DNA of 64,000 bases from an uncultured Muribaculaceae bacterium (GTDB lineage Bacteria; Bacteroidota; Bacteroidia; Bacteroidales; Muribaculaceae), in assembly GCA_910583675.1 (NCBI GenBank), contig CAJTYH010000010.1, positions 3,422 to 67,421 of the forward strand. The letters run 5' to 3'. The notes under the pieces were generated by a model. That model was not told the DNA's origin and did not search any database. It worked only from the letters and a program-made list of their open reading frames with translations. Each line of letters starts with the position of its first letter. Position 1 is the first letter of the stretch. The position numbers and the translations under genes were made by a program. Positions 44,255 through 51,828 of the stretch are shown piece after piece.

Positions 44255-46183
44255 TTACAGCGATTCGATCTCCCGCAGCCAAAGGGCGGAGGTGGCATCG
44301 GACGGCATTCGCCAGTCTCCTCGGGGAGAAAGGCATACGGATCCTACCTTGGGGCCGTCAGGAAGACAGGAACGCTTGAACTGCTGATTGAAGAAACGAC
44401 GGAAGAAGATGCGCAGCCAGTGGCGTATAGTTTCCGGGGAGTATGTGCCGTTGAATGCGTGCAAGGCCAATCTGTAGATGCGGCGGGGAGAGGAGCCGAA
44501 ACGCAGTGTGTGGTAAAGGAAGAAATCGTGCAGTTCGTAGGGGCCTACGAGATCTTCGGTTTTCTGAGCGATGTTTCCGTCGGCGTCGGCGGGTATTAGC
44601 TCCGGTGAAATGGGGGTGTCTATTATGTCGTGGAGGGCATTTGCCAATTCTGGATTCCCGGCGCGGTCGGCAAACCACCTTACGAGGTATTTGACGAGTG
44701 TCTTGGGGATGGAGGCGTTCACGCCATACATTGACATGTGGTCACCGTTGTATGTGGCCCACCCGAGCGCGAGTTCGGAAAGGTCTCCGGTGCCGAGCAC
44801 CATCCCCCCCTCACGGTTGGCTACGTCCATCAGTATCTGTGTGCGCTCGCGTGCCTGTGAGTTCTCGTATGTCACGTCGTGGACTTCGGGATCGTGGCCT
44901 ATGTCTGCAAAATGTTGCATTACGGCATTGCCGATGTTGATTTCCCGTGCCGTGACCCCGAGCCTCTCCATGATGGTGACGGCGTTGGCGTGGGTGCGTC
45001 CGGTGGTTCCGAATCCGGGCATCGTTATGCCGATTATGCCGGTTCGTGGCAATTTCAGCCGGTCGAATGCCTTGGTGGCAACCAGCAGTGCAAGGGTGGA
45101 ATCCAGACCTCCCGAGATTCCTACGACGAGCTTTCTGCATCCTGTGGCCGAAAGTCTTTGGGCGAGTCCGGCAGCTTGTATGTTTATTATTTCCGTCGCG
45201 CGGGCATCTATCTCTTTGTCGGAAGCAGCCACGAAGGGGTGCGGGTCTATATGGCGACGCAGTTCGCCAGACATGTCGTCCGGTACAGGTGCGAGTGGCA
45301 CTTTTACGGTCTGTGCCTGAGTTTCCAGTTCGGCGCTTGCGCAGTCGTGGAACGATCCCATATGCATCCGGTCGCGGTTCAGGGCTTCCACGTCAATGTC
45401 GCATATCACGCTCCTTGTTCCTGTTTCCCACCTTGGGGATGATGCAAGGATTGTCCCGTTTTCGGCGATTATGGCCTTCCCGTCGAATACAAGATCGGTG
45501 GAGGACTCGCCGAATCCGGGCGAGGCATACACATATGCCGCTATGCATCTGCCCGACTGCTGCCTTATAAGGTCGCACAGATAGTCGTATTTACCTATGA
45601 GGTCGTCGGAGGCCGATAGGTTGAGGAGTATCTGTGCTCCGGCGAGTGCGCGGCGGCAGGAGGGGGGGATAGGTGTCCAGAGATCTTCGCAGATTTCTAT
45701 GCCGGCCTTCACTTCGTTGCCCATGTCAAGGAGCAGGTCTGCAGCCAGTGGCGCGCCAAGCAGTGTGCCTGTCTCTCCGTGGCCACTGTCAAACCATCGC
45801 TTTTCGTAGAACTCGTTGTAGTTAGGGATGTATGTCTTTGGCACTACAGCCCGGATTTCGCCTCCCGCAATGACCACCGCGCAGTTGAGCAGCCTGTGCC
45901 CGTGCCTGAGGGGCGCTCCCACGACGATGGCCGTGGATGGGAACGACTTTGACATTCCGGCGAGTGTGTGAAGCGCCTCTTCCGTGGCATTGAGCAGGGT
46001 GGAGTTGTGGAAGAGATCGCCACAGGTGTATCCGGTAACGGAAAGTTCCGGGAACACTGCGAGGCGTACTCCCTGCGATGATAGTCCGGCGGCTGTTTCT
46101 GCGATGTGTCTTATGTTTTCCTCGGGATTCGCGAGCACGACCGGTACAGTGGCCGCTGCAACCCTGAAAAATCCGTCTTGCAT
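44255..46183 (-). CDS. nadE: Glutamine-dependent NAD+ synthetase
   Basis: 642 residues with two domains. N-terminal nitrilase-type amidase (residues 1-280): Glu in AVFPELSVTGYTCGDLF, Lys in VVPKTYIPNYNEFYEKRWF, Cys in VKAGIEICEDLW. C-terminal ATP-pyrophosphatase synthetase (about 330-642) with SGGLDSTLALLV. It converts nicotinic acid adenine dinucleotide, glutamine and ATP to NAD+. Length and domain order match the two-domain NadE of Bacteroidota and actinobacteria. Confidence 0.96.
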   Translation of the reverse strand: MQDGFFRVAAATVPVVLANPEENIRHIAETAAGLSSQGVRLAVFPELSVTGYTCGDLFHNSTLLNATEEALHTLAGMSKSFPSTAIVVGAPLRHGHRLLNCAVVIAGGEIRAVVPKTYIPNYNEFYEKRWFDSGHGETGTLLGAPLAADLLLDMGNEVKAGIEICEDLWTPIPPSCRRALAGAQILLNLSASDDLIGKYDYLCDLIRQQSGRCIAAYVYASPGFGESSTDLVFDGKAIIAENGTILASSPRWETGTRSVICDIDVEALNRDRMHMGSFHDCASAELETQAQTVKVPLAPVPDDMSGELRRHIDPHPFVAASDKEIDARATEIINIQAAGLAQRLSATGCRKLVVGISGGLDSTLALLVATKAFDRLKLPRTGIIGITMPGFGTTGRTHANAVTIMERLGVTAREINIGNAVMQHFADIGHDPEVHDVTYENSQARERTQILMDVANREGGMVLGTGDLSELALGWATYNGDHMSMYGVNASIPKTLVKYLVRWFADRAGNPELANALHDIIDTPISPELIPADADGNIAQKTEDLVGPYELHDFFLYHTLRFGSSPRRIYRLALHAFNGTYSPETIRHWLRIFFRRFFNQQFKRSCLPDGPKVGSVCLSPRGDWRMPSDATSALWLREIESL

Positions 46184-46329
46184 AGTTGAATTCTGTTTTT
46201 TATCGGTGCCGACGCCAAGATGTCGGCCAAATTGTGTGCTAAGTTACAAAAAAGGGGGTTGCAAAATAAGATTTAGGCTGAAAATCTTTTGTGGGATTTT
46301 TTGAGGATCCTAAAAATGGAATGGAAAAA

Positions 46330-46361
46330 TTTGGTCAAATCGCGAAAAATCACTTACTTTG
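46330..46361 (+). promoter_or_regulatory. Promoter of the rpmB-rpmG-DUF4295 operon
   Basis: -33 TTTG at 46330-46333 and -7 TTACTTTG (one mismatch from TAnnTTTG) at 46354-46361, spacer 20 bp. The predicted start near 46368 leaves a 125-nt leader. Confidence 0.6.
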
Positions 46362-46389
46362 CACTCTGATTTGTGGCACCTCGGAAAAA

Positions 46390-46416
46390 GCCGGCGGCAG
46401 TGATGCAGCCTCCGGC
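46390..46416 (+). promoter_or_regulatory. Hairpin in the rpmB leader
   Basis: GCCGGCGGC (46390-46398) pairs with GCCTCCGGC (46408-46416), 8 of 9 positions, loop AGTGATGCA. It is inside the 125-nt leader of the ribosomal operon and has no T-run, so it might be an autoregulatory site rather than a terminator. The rest of the 46184-46493 gap shows only the promoter. Confidence 0.4.
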
Positions 46417-46493
46417 GATATGAGAAATGAATGGCGGCCAACAGATCGTGCTGAAAATCAACAACAAGAATCAAGAAAATATAATTAACAGCC

Positions 46494-46751
46494 ATGTCAA
46501 AGATTTGTCAGATCACAGGCAAAAAAGCGATTACAGGAAATAACGTATCGCACTCAAAGCGCCACACAAAGCGCCGCTTTAATGTGAACTTGTTCAATCG
46601 CAAGTTCTACTGGGTAGAGCAGGACACCTGGATTCTCCTTACCCTCAGCAACGCCGGTCTCCGCACCATCAACAAAATGGGTCTCGACGCCGCTATCAAG
46701 CAGGCTGCCGCGAAAGGTTATCTCACTGAAATCAAACAATTAGACTTCTAA
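46494..46751 (+). CDS. rpmB: 50S ribosomal protein L28
   Basis: 85 residues, MSKICQITGKKAITGNNVSHSKRHTKRRFNVNLFNRKFYW, a textbook L28. First gene of the Bacteroidota rpmB-rpmG-DUF4295 cluster; 4 bp separate it from rpmG. Confidence 0.97.
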   Translation: MSKICQITGKKAITGNNVSHSKRHTKRRFNVNLFNRKFYWVEQDTWILLTLSNAGLRTINKMGLDAAIKQAAAKGYLTEIKQLDF

Positions 46752-46755
46752 GAAA

Positions 46756-46944
46756 ATGGCAAAGAAAGCAAAAGGTAATCGCGTGCAGGTGATTCTCGAG
46801 TGCACCGAACACAAGGCAAGTGGTATGCCCGGTACTTCCCGCTATATCACGACCAAGAACCGCAAGAACACCACCGAGCGTCTGGAGTTGAAGAAATACA
46901 ACCCCATCCTCAAGAAGGTGACAGTTCACAAAGAAATCAAATAA
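46756..46944 (+). CDS. rpmG: 50S ribosomal protein L33
   Basis: 62 residues, MAKKAKGNRVQVILECTEHK, with KNRKNTTERLELKKYNPILKK. Of the four zinc-ribbon Cys of C+ L33 proteins only one is present (LEC), so this is the zinc-free type. It lies between rpmB and the DUF4295 gene. Confidence 0.97.
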   Translation: MAKKAKGNRVQVILECTEHKASGMPGTSRYITTKNRKNTTERLELKKYNPILKKVTVHKEIK

Positions 46945-46972
46945 GAAACAGCATAATATTTTTTGACTCGAT

Positions 46973-47122
46973 ATGGCAAAGAAAACCGTCGCATCTCTTC
47001 AGAAAGGTGAAGGCCGCACCTATTCAAAGGTGATCAAAATGGTCAAGTCTCCCAAGACCGGTGCATATACCTTCCAGGAACAAATGGTGCCCAACGATGC
47101 CGTTAAGGACATCCTGAAATAA
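46973..47122 (+). CDS. DUF4295 small ribosomal-cluster protein
   Basis: 49 residues, MAKKTVASLQKGEGRTYSK with a basic, Lys-rich body and ending VKDILK. This very short gene is the standard third member of the Bacteroidota rpmB-rpmG cluster and is thought to be ribosome-associated, but its role is not established. It starts 28 bp after rpmG. Confidence 0.88.
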   Translation: MAKKTVASLQKGEGRTYSKVIKMVKSPKTGAYTFQEQMVPNDAVKDILK

Positions 47123-47194
47123 ACAAGTCTGTAGACAAAACTTCCGTAGGTGTCCCGATTTGCTGGATACTTCATATACGGGAAACATCATAGG

Positions 47195-47239
47195 CATGAG
47201 CGTTGACGCAGCTTTTATGAGCGAGCGTCAACGCTCATG
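47195..47239 (+). terminator. Perfect 15-bp inverted repeat after the ribosomal operon
   Basis: CATGAGCGTTGACGC (47195-47209) and GCGTCAACGCTCATG (47225-47239), 15-nt loop, followed by TTTGTT. It probably ends the rpmB operon. The rest of 47123-47422 holds only the tRNA promoter. Confidence 0.6.
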
Positions 47240-47357
47240 TTTGTTGGTGTCGTATATAATGGACGGTCGCCTCGTGTTGGTGATAGCTTCCTTGCGTTTT
47301 TAATTGGTTGAATTGTGTTGGAATTGGAAGGAATTGCGGGTTGAATTGTCTGAAAAA

Positions 47358-47389
47358 TTTGTGGATATTGGAAATAATGCGTACCTTTG
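47358..47389 (+). promoter_or_regulatory. Promoter of tRNA-Pro
   Basis: -33 TTTG at 47358-47361 and -7 TACCTTTG at 47382-47389, spacer 20 bp, 34 bp before the tRNA. Confidence 0.72.
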
Positions 47390-47422
47390 CATCGCTTTGA
47401 CGGAGACTGCCGTCAAGGTCTT

Positions 47423-47496
47423 CGGGGCGTAGCGCAGTCCGGTAGCGCACCTGGTTTGGGACCAGGTGGTCGCAGGTTCGAATCCTGTCACCCCGA
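47423..47496 (+). tRNA. tRNA-Pro (anticodon TGG)
   Basis: A 74-nt cloverleaf: D stem GCGC/GCGC, anticodon stem CCTGG/CCAGG with loop TTTGGGA (anticodon TGG), T arm GCAGG-TTCGAAT-CCTGT. Acceptor CGGGGCG pairs with CACCCCG except for a C-A mismatch at 6:67. CCA is not encoded (discriminator A then CGA). Flanked by its own promoter and terminator. Confidence 0.93.
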
Positions 47497-47500
47497 CGAT

Positions 47501-47533
47501 AAGGCGATGTGCCAGTAGGCATGTCGCCTTTTT
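47501..47533 (+). terminator. Terminator of tRNA-Pro
   Basis: AAGGCGATGTGCC (47501-47513) pairs with GGCATGTCGCCTT (two G-T wobbles), followed by TTTTT. Confidence 0.8.
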
Positions 47534-47600
47534 AGTATTAAGATGGCAAGTGTTGTAGTATGTTTGTTTTTGGGGTCAGCGGATATTGGCAGTTGCCGTT

Positions 47601-47616
47601 GCGCCTTATTAGGCGC
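47601..47616. other. Short GCGCCT/AGGCGC hairpin
   Basis: Perfect 6-bp arms with TATT loop, sharing the GGCGC core of the larger hairpin at 47641. Apart from these two hairpins, nothing is recognisable in 47534-47910, which is AT-rich. Confidence 0.4.
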
Positions 47617-47640
47617 CTTCGGATGGGGATGGGTGAAAAT

Positions 47641-47670
47641 AAAAAGGCGCTTATCACTAAGCGCCTTTTT
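47641..47670. terminator. Bidirectional hairpin terminator
   Basis: Perfect 13-bp arms AAAAAGGCGCTTA and TAAGCGCCTTTTT with TCAC loop. Its built-in A and T runs let it work on both strands; it may end lpxH transcripts 240 bp upstream on the minus strand. Confidence 0.7.
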
Positions 47671-47910
47671 ATTGGTTTCCAATAGGTACAATTTCTAAGG
47701 TAAAAAAGATTGTTTTAGGTTTGTGATGCAAAGGTCACCTTTTTTTTGTACCCGGCAAAATTATTTCATATGTTTTACGGCATAGTTTTAAAACCATAAG
47801 ATTCATAATGCTTGTTAAATTGGATTGCAAACGATTGGTTTTCAGTGCTATGTGGCTTGCTGTATAGATGCGGCTGCGGGATTAAAAACCGTTAATTGAG
47901 ATGTTAAAAC

Positions 47911-48675
47911 TTAATATTTGCCAGATTGCTCGAAGCGGTGAAGCGAGAAACTGTTGCCGTCAAACATGCCGTATGAGAAGTGGTGGATCCAATCGCCGAG
48001 GATTATCATGCGGCTGTCTCCGATGCCGAGTGGAAAGTCCACAAGCACATGTCTGTGGCCGAACACGAAATAGTCCACTGTTCCGGGATTCTCTTTCAGG
48101 TATTCGCGGCAGAATCCGATGAGCGGTTCCCCCTCCTCACCCGAAAAGCGCGGGGTGTAGTGTGCAAAATCGCGTGAATGACTTGACCATCTATACGCAA
48201 ACGGGATTGTCCATCTTGGGTTTATGGCTGCATATAACCGTTGGCAGATGCGGTTGCGGAAAGTCGCCCGTATGAACCGGAAAAGGGGGGGCAGTTTGCC
48301 CAGGCCGTCGCCGTGGCTGAGAAAAAATCTGCGTCCCATTATTGTACGTAGCTCATAGCCGTCCACTACCCGCATCCCGATCTCGTCGCGCAGGTAGTCG
48401 AACAGCCATATGTCGTGGTTTCCGATGTACCAGGTGATCCTTACGCCTGAATCTGAAAGCCTTCCGAGGGCGCCGAAGAAGCGTGTAAACCCCCGTGGGA
48501 CGACCGTGCGGTATTCATACCAGTAGTCGAGTATGTCTCCAAGCAGATACAGTTCGGCGGCATCTTCGGCTATCGAATCAAGGAATCTTACTGCCCTGCG
48601 CTCATACTCCATGGGATCAGTGAAATATCGTGCGCCGAGATGGAGGTCGGAAATGAAATATGCCTTGTCTCTCAC
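47911..48675 (-). CDS. lpxH: UDP-2,3-diacylglucosamine diphosphatase
   Basis: 254 residues. Calcineurin-like metal motifs: ISDLHLGARYF (D, H), LLGDILDYWYEY (GD), GNHD and FLSHGDGLG (GH-type). It cleaves UDP-2,3-diacyl-GlcN to lipid X and UMP in lipid A synthesis at the inner membrane face. Length and motifs fit LpxH rather than LpxI or LpxG. It lies 14 bp from the MIP18-type gene, probably co-transcribed. Confidence 0.93.
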   Translation of the reverse strand: MRDKAYFISDLHLGARYFTDPMEYERRAVRFLDSIAEDAAELYLLGDILDYWYEYRTVVPRGFTRFFGALGRLSDSGVRITWYIGNHDIWLFDYLRDEIGMRVVDGYELRTIMGRRFFLSHGDGLGKLPPLFRFIRATFRNRICQRLYAAINPRWTIPFAYRWSSHSRDFAHYTPRFSGEEGEPLIGFCREYLKENPGTVDYFVFGHRHVLVDFPLGIGDSRMIILGDWIHHFSYGMFDGNSFSLHRFEQSGKY

Positions 48676-48689
48676 TGCTTATGGACGTA

Positions 48690-49010
48690 TTAAAGGAGGC
48701 CAAGTTCGAGTTTTGCCTCTTCGCTCATCATGTCGCGGTTCCATTCCGGTTCGAAAACGACGTTGATCGTCACTGATTTTATCCCTTCAATGGTTTCGAG
48801 CTTGAGGCGCGCGTCCTCCACGATGAAGTCCGCCATCGGGCACGAGGGTGCCGTCATGGTCATATCTATCGTGAGGTTTCCTTCGTCGCTGAGGTCTATC
48901 TTGTATATCAGTCCGAGGCTGTAGATGTCAACCGGTATCTCTGGATCGAAAACGGTCTTGAGCATTTCCACAACTTTCTCTTCAAGTGCGAGATGTGTCT
49001 GTGCGTCCAT
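48690..49010 (-). CDS. MIP18/DUF59 family protein (SufT/PaaD-like)
   Basis: 106 residues from ATG 49010 (MDAQTHLALEEKVVEMLKTVFDPEIPVDIYSLGLIYKI); ATG 49022 adds four residues. The VFDPEIPVDIYSLGLIY and MTMTAPSCPMADFI motifs (with the conserved Cys) define the DUF59 fold of Fe-S cluster assembly and maturation factors. A TATCTTTG -7 box (minus, 49039-49032) precedes it. Precise Fe-S target unknown. Confidence 0.88.
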   Translation of the reverse strand: MDAQTHLALEEKVVEMLKTVFDPEIPVDIYSLGLIYKIDLSDEGNLTIDMTMTAPSCPMADFIVEDARLKLETIEGIKSVTINVVFEPEWNRDMMSEEAKLELGLL

Positions 49011-49146
49011 TCTATAATTCAATTATATTCGCAAAGATAGCGGTTTTATATGGTTTTTAGAAAAAATTTGCTACTTTTGCGTCTGAGTATGTAATGCGGG
49101 AAAGGGTGGGGAAGTTTAAGGTCAACTCTTAAAAACAGAATAAAAT

Positions 49147-49785
49147 ATGAAAAATCTCAAAGCCGCCGTAGTTTCGGCAATCATGGTCTGTATCGCGTTT
49201 CTGGCATCCGTTCCTGCCGCTTCGGCTGGTAGCCCTCTTCGCTTCGGCATCAAGGCCGGTGTGAACATCAATGAGCTTAAGTTCAATGAAAAAGCATTCG
49301 ATGCGGCCAACAGGTCGGGCTTCACCGGTGGTCTTACTCTCCAGTTCACCGCTCCTATAATCAACATCGGTGTGGATGCTTCTGTCATGTATACCCATCG
49401 CAACAACAGGATCTCCTTTACAGGGGAGGACAATGTGGTGGATCGCATCACCACCAACAACGACTACCTTGAGATACCGGTCAATTTCCGATGGAATATC
49501 GGGTTGCCCCTTGTCGGCAAATTCATAATGCCGTATCTTTTCACGGGCCCTGACTTTTCTTTCCTGCTCTCCAACAAGAATGTAAAGAATGCATGGAATA
49601 ACCGCACATTTGATCTCGGGTGGAATTTCGGTCTCGGTCTTCGATTCATAGACCATCTTGAAATCGGTGCATCGTATGGCCTCGGAATCACAAACGCGGC
49701 TTCTGCAGACAATGCTATGTATGGAAAGAACCTCGTAGACGGCAAGAACCGCTTCTGGACTGTTACGGCTGCATGGCTTTTCTGA
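49147..49785 (+). CDS. Outer-membrane beta-barrel protein
   Basis: 212 residues with a Sec signal (MKNLKAAVVSAIMVCIAFLASVPAASA). Alternating amphipathic strands with Gly turns (FGIKAGVNINELKF, TGGLTLQFTAPIINIGVDASVMYT) and a terminal aromatic strand ending TVTAAWLF fit an eight-stranded OMP_b-brl-type barrel. Function unknown; a terminator follows at 49839. Confidence 0.82.
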   Translation: MKNLKAAVVSAIMVCIAFLASVPAASAGSPLRFGIKAGVNINELKFNEKAFDAANRSGFTGGLTLQFTAPIINIGVDASVMYTHRNNRISFTGEDNVVDRITTNNDYLEIPVNFRWNIGLPLVGKFIMPYLFTGPDFSFLLSNKNVKNAWNNRTFDLGWNFGLGLRFIDHLEIGASYGLGITNAASADNAMYGKNLVDGKNRFWTVTAAWLF

Positions 49786-49838
49786 ACTCCGGCATGTCAG
49801 GCTTTTTAGCCTTGTTAACATAAAATGGGTATTATTGG

Positions 49839-49880
49839 CAGGGAACCGATTGGTTCCCTGTCTGTTTTTCAGTACCTTTG
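49839..49880 (+). promoter_or_regulatory. OMP terminator overlapping the NlpC/P60 promoter
   Basis: Arms CAGGGAACC (49839-49847) and GGTTCCCTG (49852-49860) followed by TCTGTTTTTC form a terminator. The -33 TTG (49850-49852) lies in its loop and right arm; the -7 TACCTTTG is at 49873-49880, spacer 20 bp. Confidence 0.72.
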
Positions 49881-49970
49881 CAACCGAACGTTTTATGCAT
49901 GATCCGGATACGCGATAGCCTTGTTTCCCACGTTTCAGGCTCGTCCGGGCAATTCTCCTACCGAAAATCT

Positions 49971-50600
49971 ATGTCAAGATATCTCATTGCCATATTGATG
50001 TGTCTTTCCGTTGCCGTAATCCCGATGGCGGCTCAGAATGTCGCGTCCTCCAAGGCCGGAAAAGCGGCCAAGACTTCCTCGCATGCCAAAGTTCAGGATG
50101 ACGATGAGCTTACCTATGCTTCGATTTCCAAGACGAATCCCTTTGAGATAGTTCCGGCTGCCGGTATGGAGCTTCTTGACGACATAGACAACAGCGAGAC
50201 GGCCATCATGGCAGCGGATATGATCGCGTTCGCAAAGAAATATCTCGGTACCAGATACGTGCGCGGCGGCAAGTCTCCCAAGAGAGGATTTGACTGTTCG
50301 GGGTTCACGAGCTATGTGTTCGGCCAGTTCGGTTATAAGCTGGGTGCTTCTTCCGGTGACCAGTATTCGACCGGAAGCCAGATAACCCGTGAGGAGGTAT
50401 GCAAGGGTGATCTGCTGTTTTTCACAGGACGAAATTCCCGCAGTGGCCGTGTCGGGCATGTGGGGATTGCCATAGACAACAATCCTGTGACGGGTGAGAT
50501 TACATTCATCCATGCCGCTATCAGTGGCGGTATCCGCATAGACCGTATTTCAGCTCCTTATTATGCCACACGCTTCATAGGAGCGCGTCGTGTGCTTTAA
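49971..50600 (+). CDS. NlpC/P60 (C40) cell-wall endopeptidase
   Basis: 209 residues from ATG 49971 (MSRYLIAILMCLSVAVIPMAAQ signal); the promoter at 49850-49880 excludes the 49878 start. The NlpC/P60 domain (about residues 85-209) has catalytic Cys in RGFDCSGFTSYVF and His in GHVGIAI, with FIHA as the third part. It cleaves peptide stems of peptidoglycan in the periplasm. It ends before a hairpin terminator. Confidence 0.91.
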   Translation: MSRYLIAILMCLSVAVIPMAAQNVASSKAGKAAKTSSHAKVQDDDELTYASISKTNPFEIVPAAGMELLDDIDNSETAIMAADMIAFAKKYLGTRYVRGGKSPKRGFDCSGFTSYVFGQFGYKLGASSGDQYSTGSQITREEVCKGDLLFFTGRNSRSGRVGHVGIAIDNNPVTGEITFIHAAISGGIRIDRISAPYYATRFIGARRVL

Positions 50601-50641
50601 GTTGATTGCGTATAGAAAACCGTTTAAAAAGAAGATATGAT

Positions 50642-50682
50642 GCCCATGTCCGTGACAACAGTCCGGATATGGGCTTTCCTTT
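50642..50682 (+). terminator. Terminator after the NlpC/P60 gene
   Basis: GCCCATGTCCG (50642-50652) pairs with CGGATATGGGC (50664-50674), one wobble, followed by TTTCCTTTTG. Confidence 0.7.
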
Positions 50683-50751
50683 TGTGGATTTCATGAATGG
50701 TAGAGTGGTTCTGCGAATTTTCCCGGTTGATGGCTAAGCATAAATTGGCAA

Positions 50752-50788
50752 TTCCCGAGCAAGCCTTCGGAGAAGGCTTGCTCGGGAA
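50752..50788. repeat. Perfect 17-bp inverted repeat
   Basis: TTCCCGAGCAAGCCTTC (50752-50768) and GAAGGCTTGCTCGGGAA (50772-50788) with loop GGA. No T-run follows on either strand, so it is not a classical terminator. Confidence 0.65.
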
Positions 50789-50870
50789 AGCGTTAATATA
50801 ACGATGTATTACATTGGAAATATCTTTAACGATATTTAACAATGGGGGGGGTAGAATGGGCAGAAATATT

Positions 50871-51095
50871 TAATTTTGCGGATGTTAACGGGCAACTCAT
50901 GATAGCATTTTAGGAGTTGCTATAAAGGTTATATGACCTTAGGGTATTCATTGGAAATACCCACGACGCAATACACAATTAAGCCAGCAATTATGGCACC
51001 GTCCGCAAGGTTGCGATAAAGTAGTCTTGTCGCTCCCTTGCTCTATTGTCCGGCTATCCGTGGGGCGGCTCCGTGAGGAGTGCCCTACGGTTTTT
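50871..51095 (+). ncRNA. Candidate structured RNA upstream of the Crp/Fnr gene
   Basis: A -7-like TAATTTTG (50871-50878) precedes about 210 nt of consecutive potential hairpins: 50892-50920 (GCAACTC/GAGTTGC), 50925-50940 (AAGGT/ACCTT), 50942-50962 (GGGTATT/AATACCC), 50983-50997 (GCCA/TGGC), 51013-51033 (GCGATAA/TTGTCGC, one G-T). It ends in a strong rho-independent terminator (51058-51090, CCGTGGGGC/GCCCTACGG with an inner CTCC/GGAG stem) and TTTTT at 51091-51095. There is no coding ORF. It could be a trans-acting sRNA, or a terminating leader of the next gene (82 bp further). It does not match tmRNA, RNase P, SRP RNA or riboswitches I recognise. No good -33 box is seen. Confidence 0.45.
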
Positions 51096-51149
51096 GTGTT
51101 TTGTGTGAAAATACACCGGGTGCTATCTGTTTATTCGAAAGATTATAGT

Positions 51150-51157
51150 TAATTTTG
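51150..51157 (+). promoter_or_regulatory. -7 element before the Crp/Fnr gene
   Basis: TAATTTTG, 20 bp before ATG 51178. It suggests a second, local promoter after the candidate RNA. The -33 region is not convincing. Confidence 0.42.
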
Positions 51158-51177
51158 TCTTGAATCTCGGCTCTGGT

Positions 51178-51741
51178 ATGACAGCGAATTTCAACTCATA
51201 TATGGACTCCCCGGGAGTGGCCTATTGGCGTGCCCTCTGCGAAAGGGAGGGGGTTCTACGGCATTATGACAAGGGAACGGATTTTTTTACAGTGGGGAAC
51301 GTAGCGCAATATCTGGGATTCATTCAGTCTGGTACGCTTAAATATGTGGCATATGGGCAGGATGGTTCGGAGCATGTCTTGGGATTGGAATTTGCCGGGG
51401 AGTTTGTCGCAGATTTCCCTTTCTCTTTCAGGGGGATTCCTGCCCGTACTTCAGTCGTAGCCACGACTCCATGCGACATTCTTTGTGTCTCCACCAGGGC
51501 GGTAAGCGAGATGATGAAAAGTGACAACGGGTTGAGGGAGGTAGTCATGATCAGCACCGAGGCTGTGTTTTCCACTGTCTATGACCGTTACGCCGCCCTA
51601 TACTCCCAAACCTCCCAAGAGAGATACAACGACCTTATTTCCAGACATCCCGATCTGTTCAACCTTTTTTCACTCAAGGACATTGCCTCGTTCCTGAAAA
51701 TCACGCCGACACATCTTAGCCGTCTGAGGAAGAATGTTTAG
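51178..51741 (+). CDS. Crp/Fnr-family transcriptional regulator
   Basis: 187 residues from ATG 51178 (MTANFNSYMDSPGVAYWRALCEREGVLRHYDKGTDFF). N-terminal cyclic-nucleotide-binding-like beta barrel (residues 15-130) and C-terminal HTH (FSLKDIASFLKITPTHLSRLRK). A TTG at 51160 is in frame but lies at the predicted transcript start. No Cys cluster for Fe-S is present. It is followed by a TonB-type receptor gene with an 87-bp gap, which it may regulate. Effector unknown. Confidence 0.88.
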   Translation: MTANFNSYMDSPGVAYWRALCEREGVLRHYDKGTDFFTVGNVAQYLGFIQSGTLKYVAYGQDGSEHVLGLEFAGEFVADFPFSFRGIPARTSVVATTPCDILCVSTRAVSEMMKSDNGLREVVMISTEAVFSTVYDRYAALYSQTSQERYNDLISRHPDLFNLFSLKDIASFLKITPTHLSRLRKNV

Positions 51742-51828
51742 CCATTCTGGATCTCTTTTCAACATATGTTGAGGCCGATTGCAACCTTCTGATGTAGTTT
51801 TGCGTCAAAAATCAAAAGGTTCATCAAT

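Noticed and set aside
46420..46488. Short leader ORF just before rpmB
   Set aside because: Low-complexity, no conserved start context; likely chance.
47123..47910. CRISPR array or attachment site next to tRNA-Pro
   Set aside because: Hairpins do not form regularly spaced repeats, and no second copy of the tRNA 3' end or integrase gene was seen.
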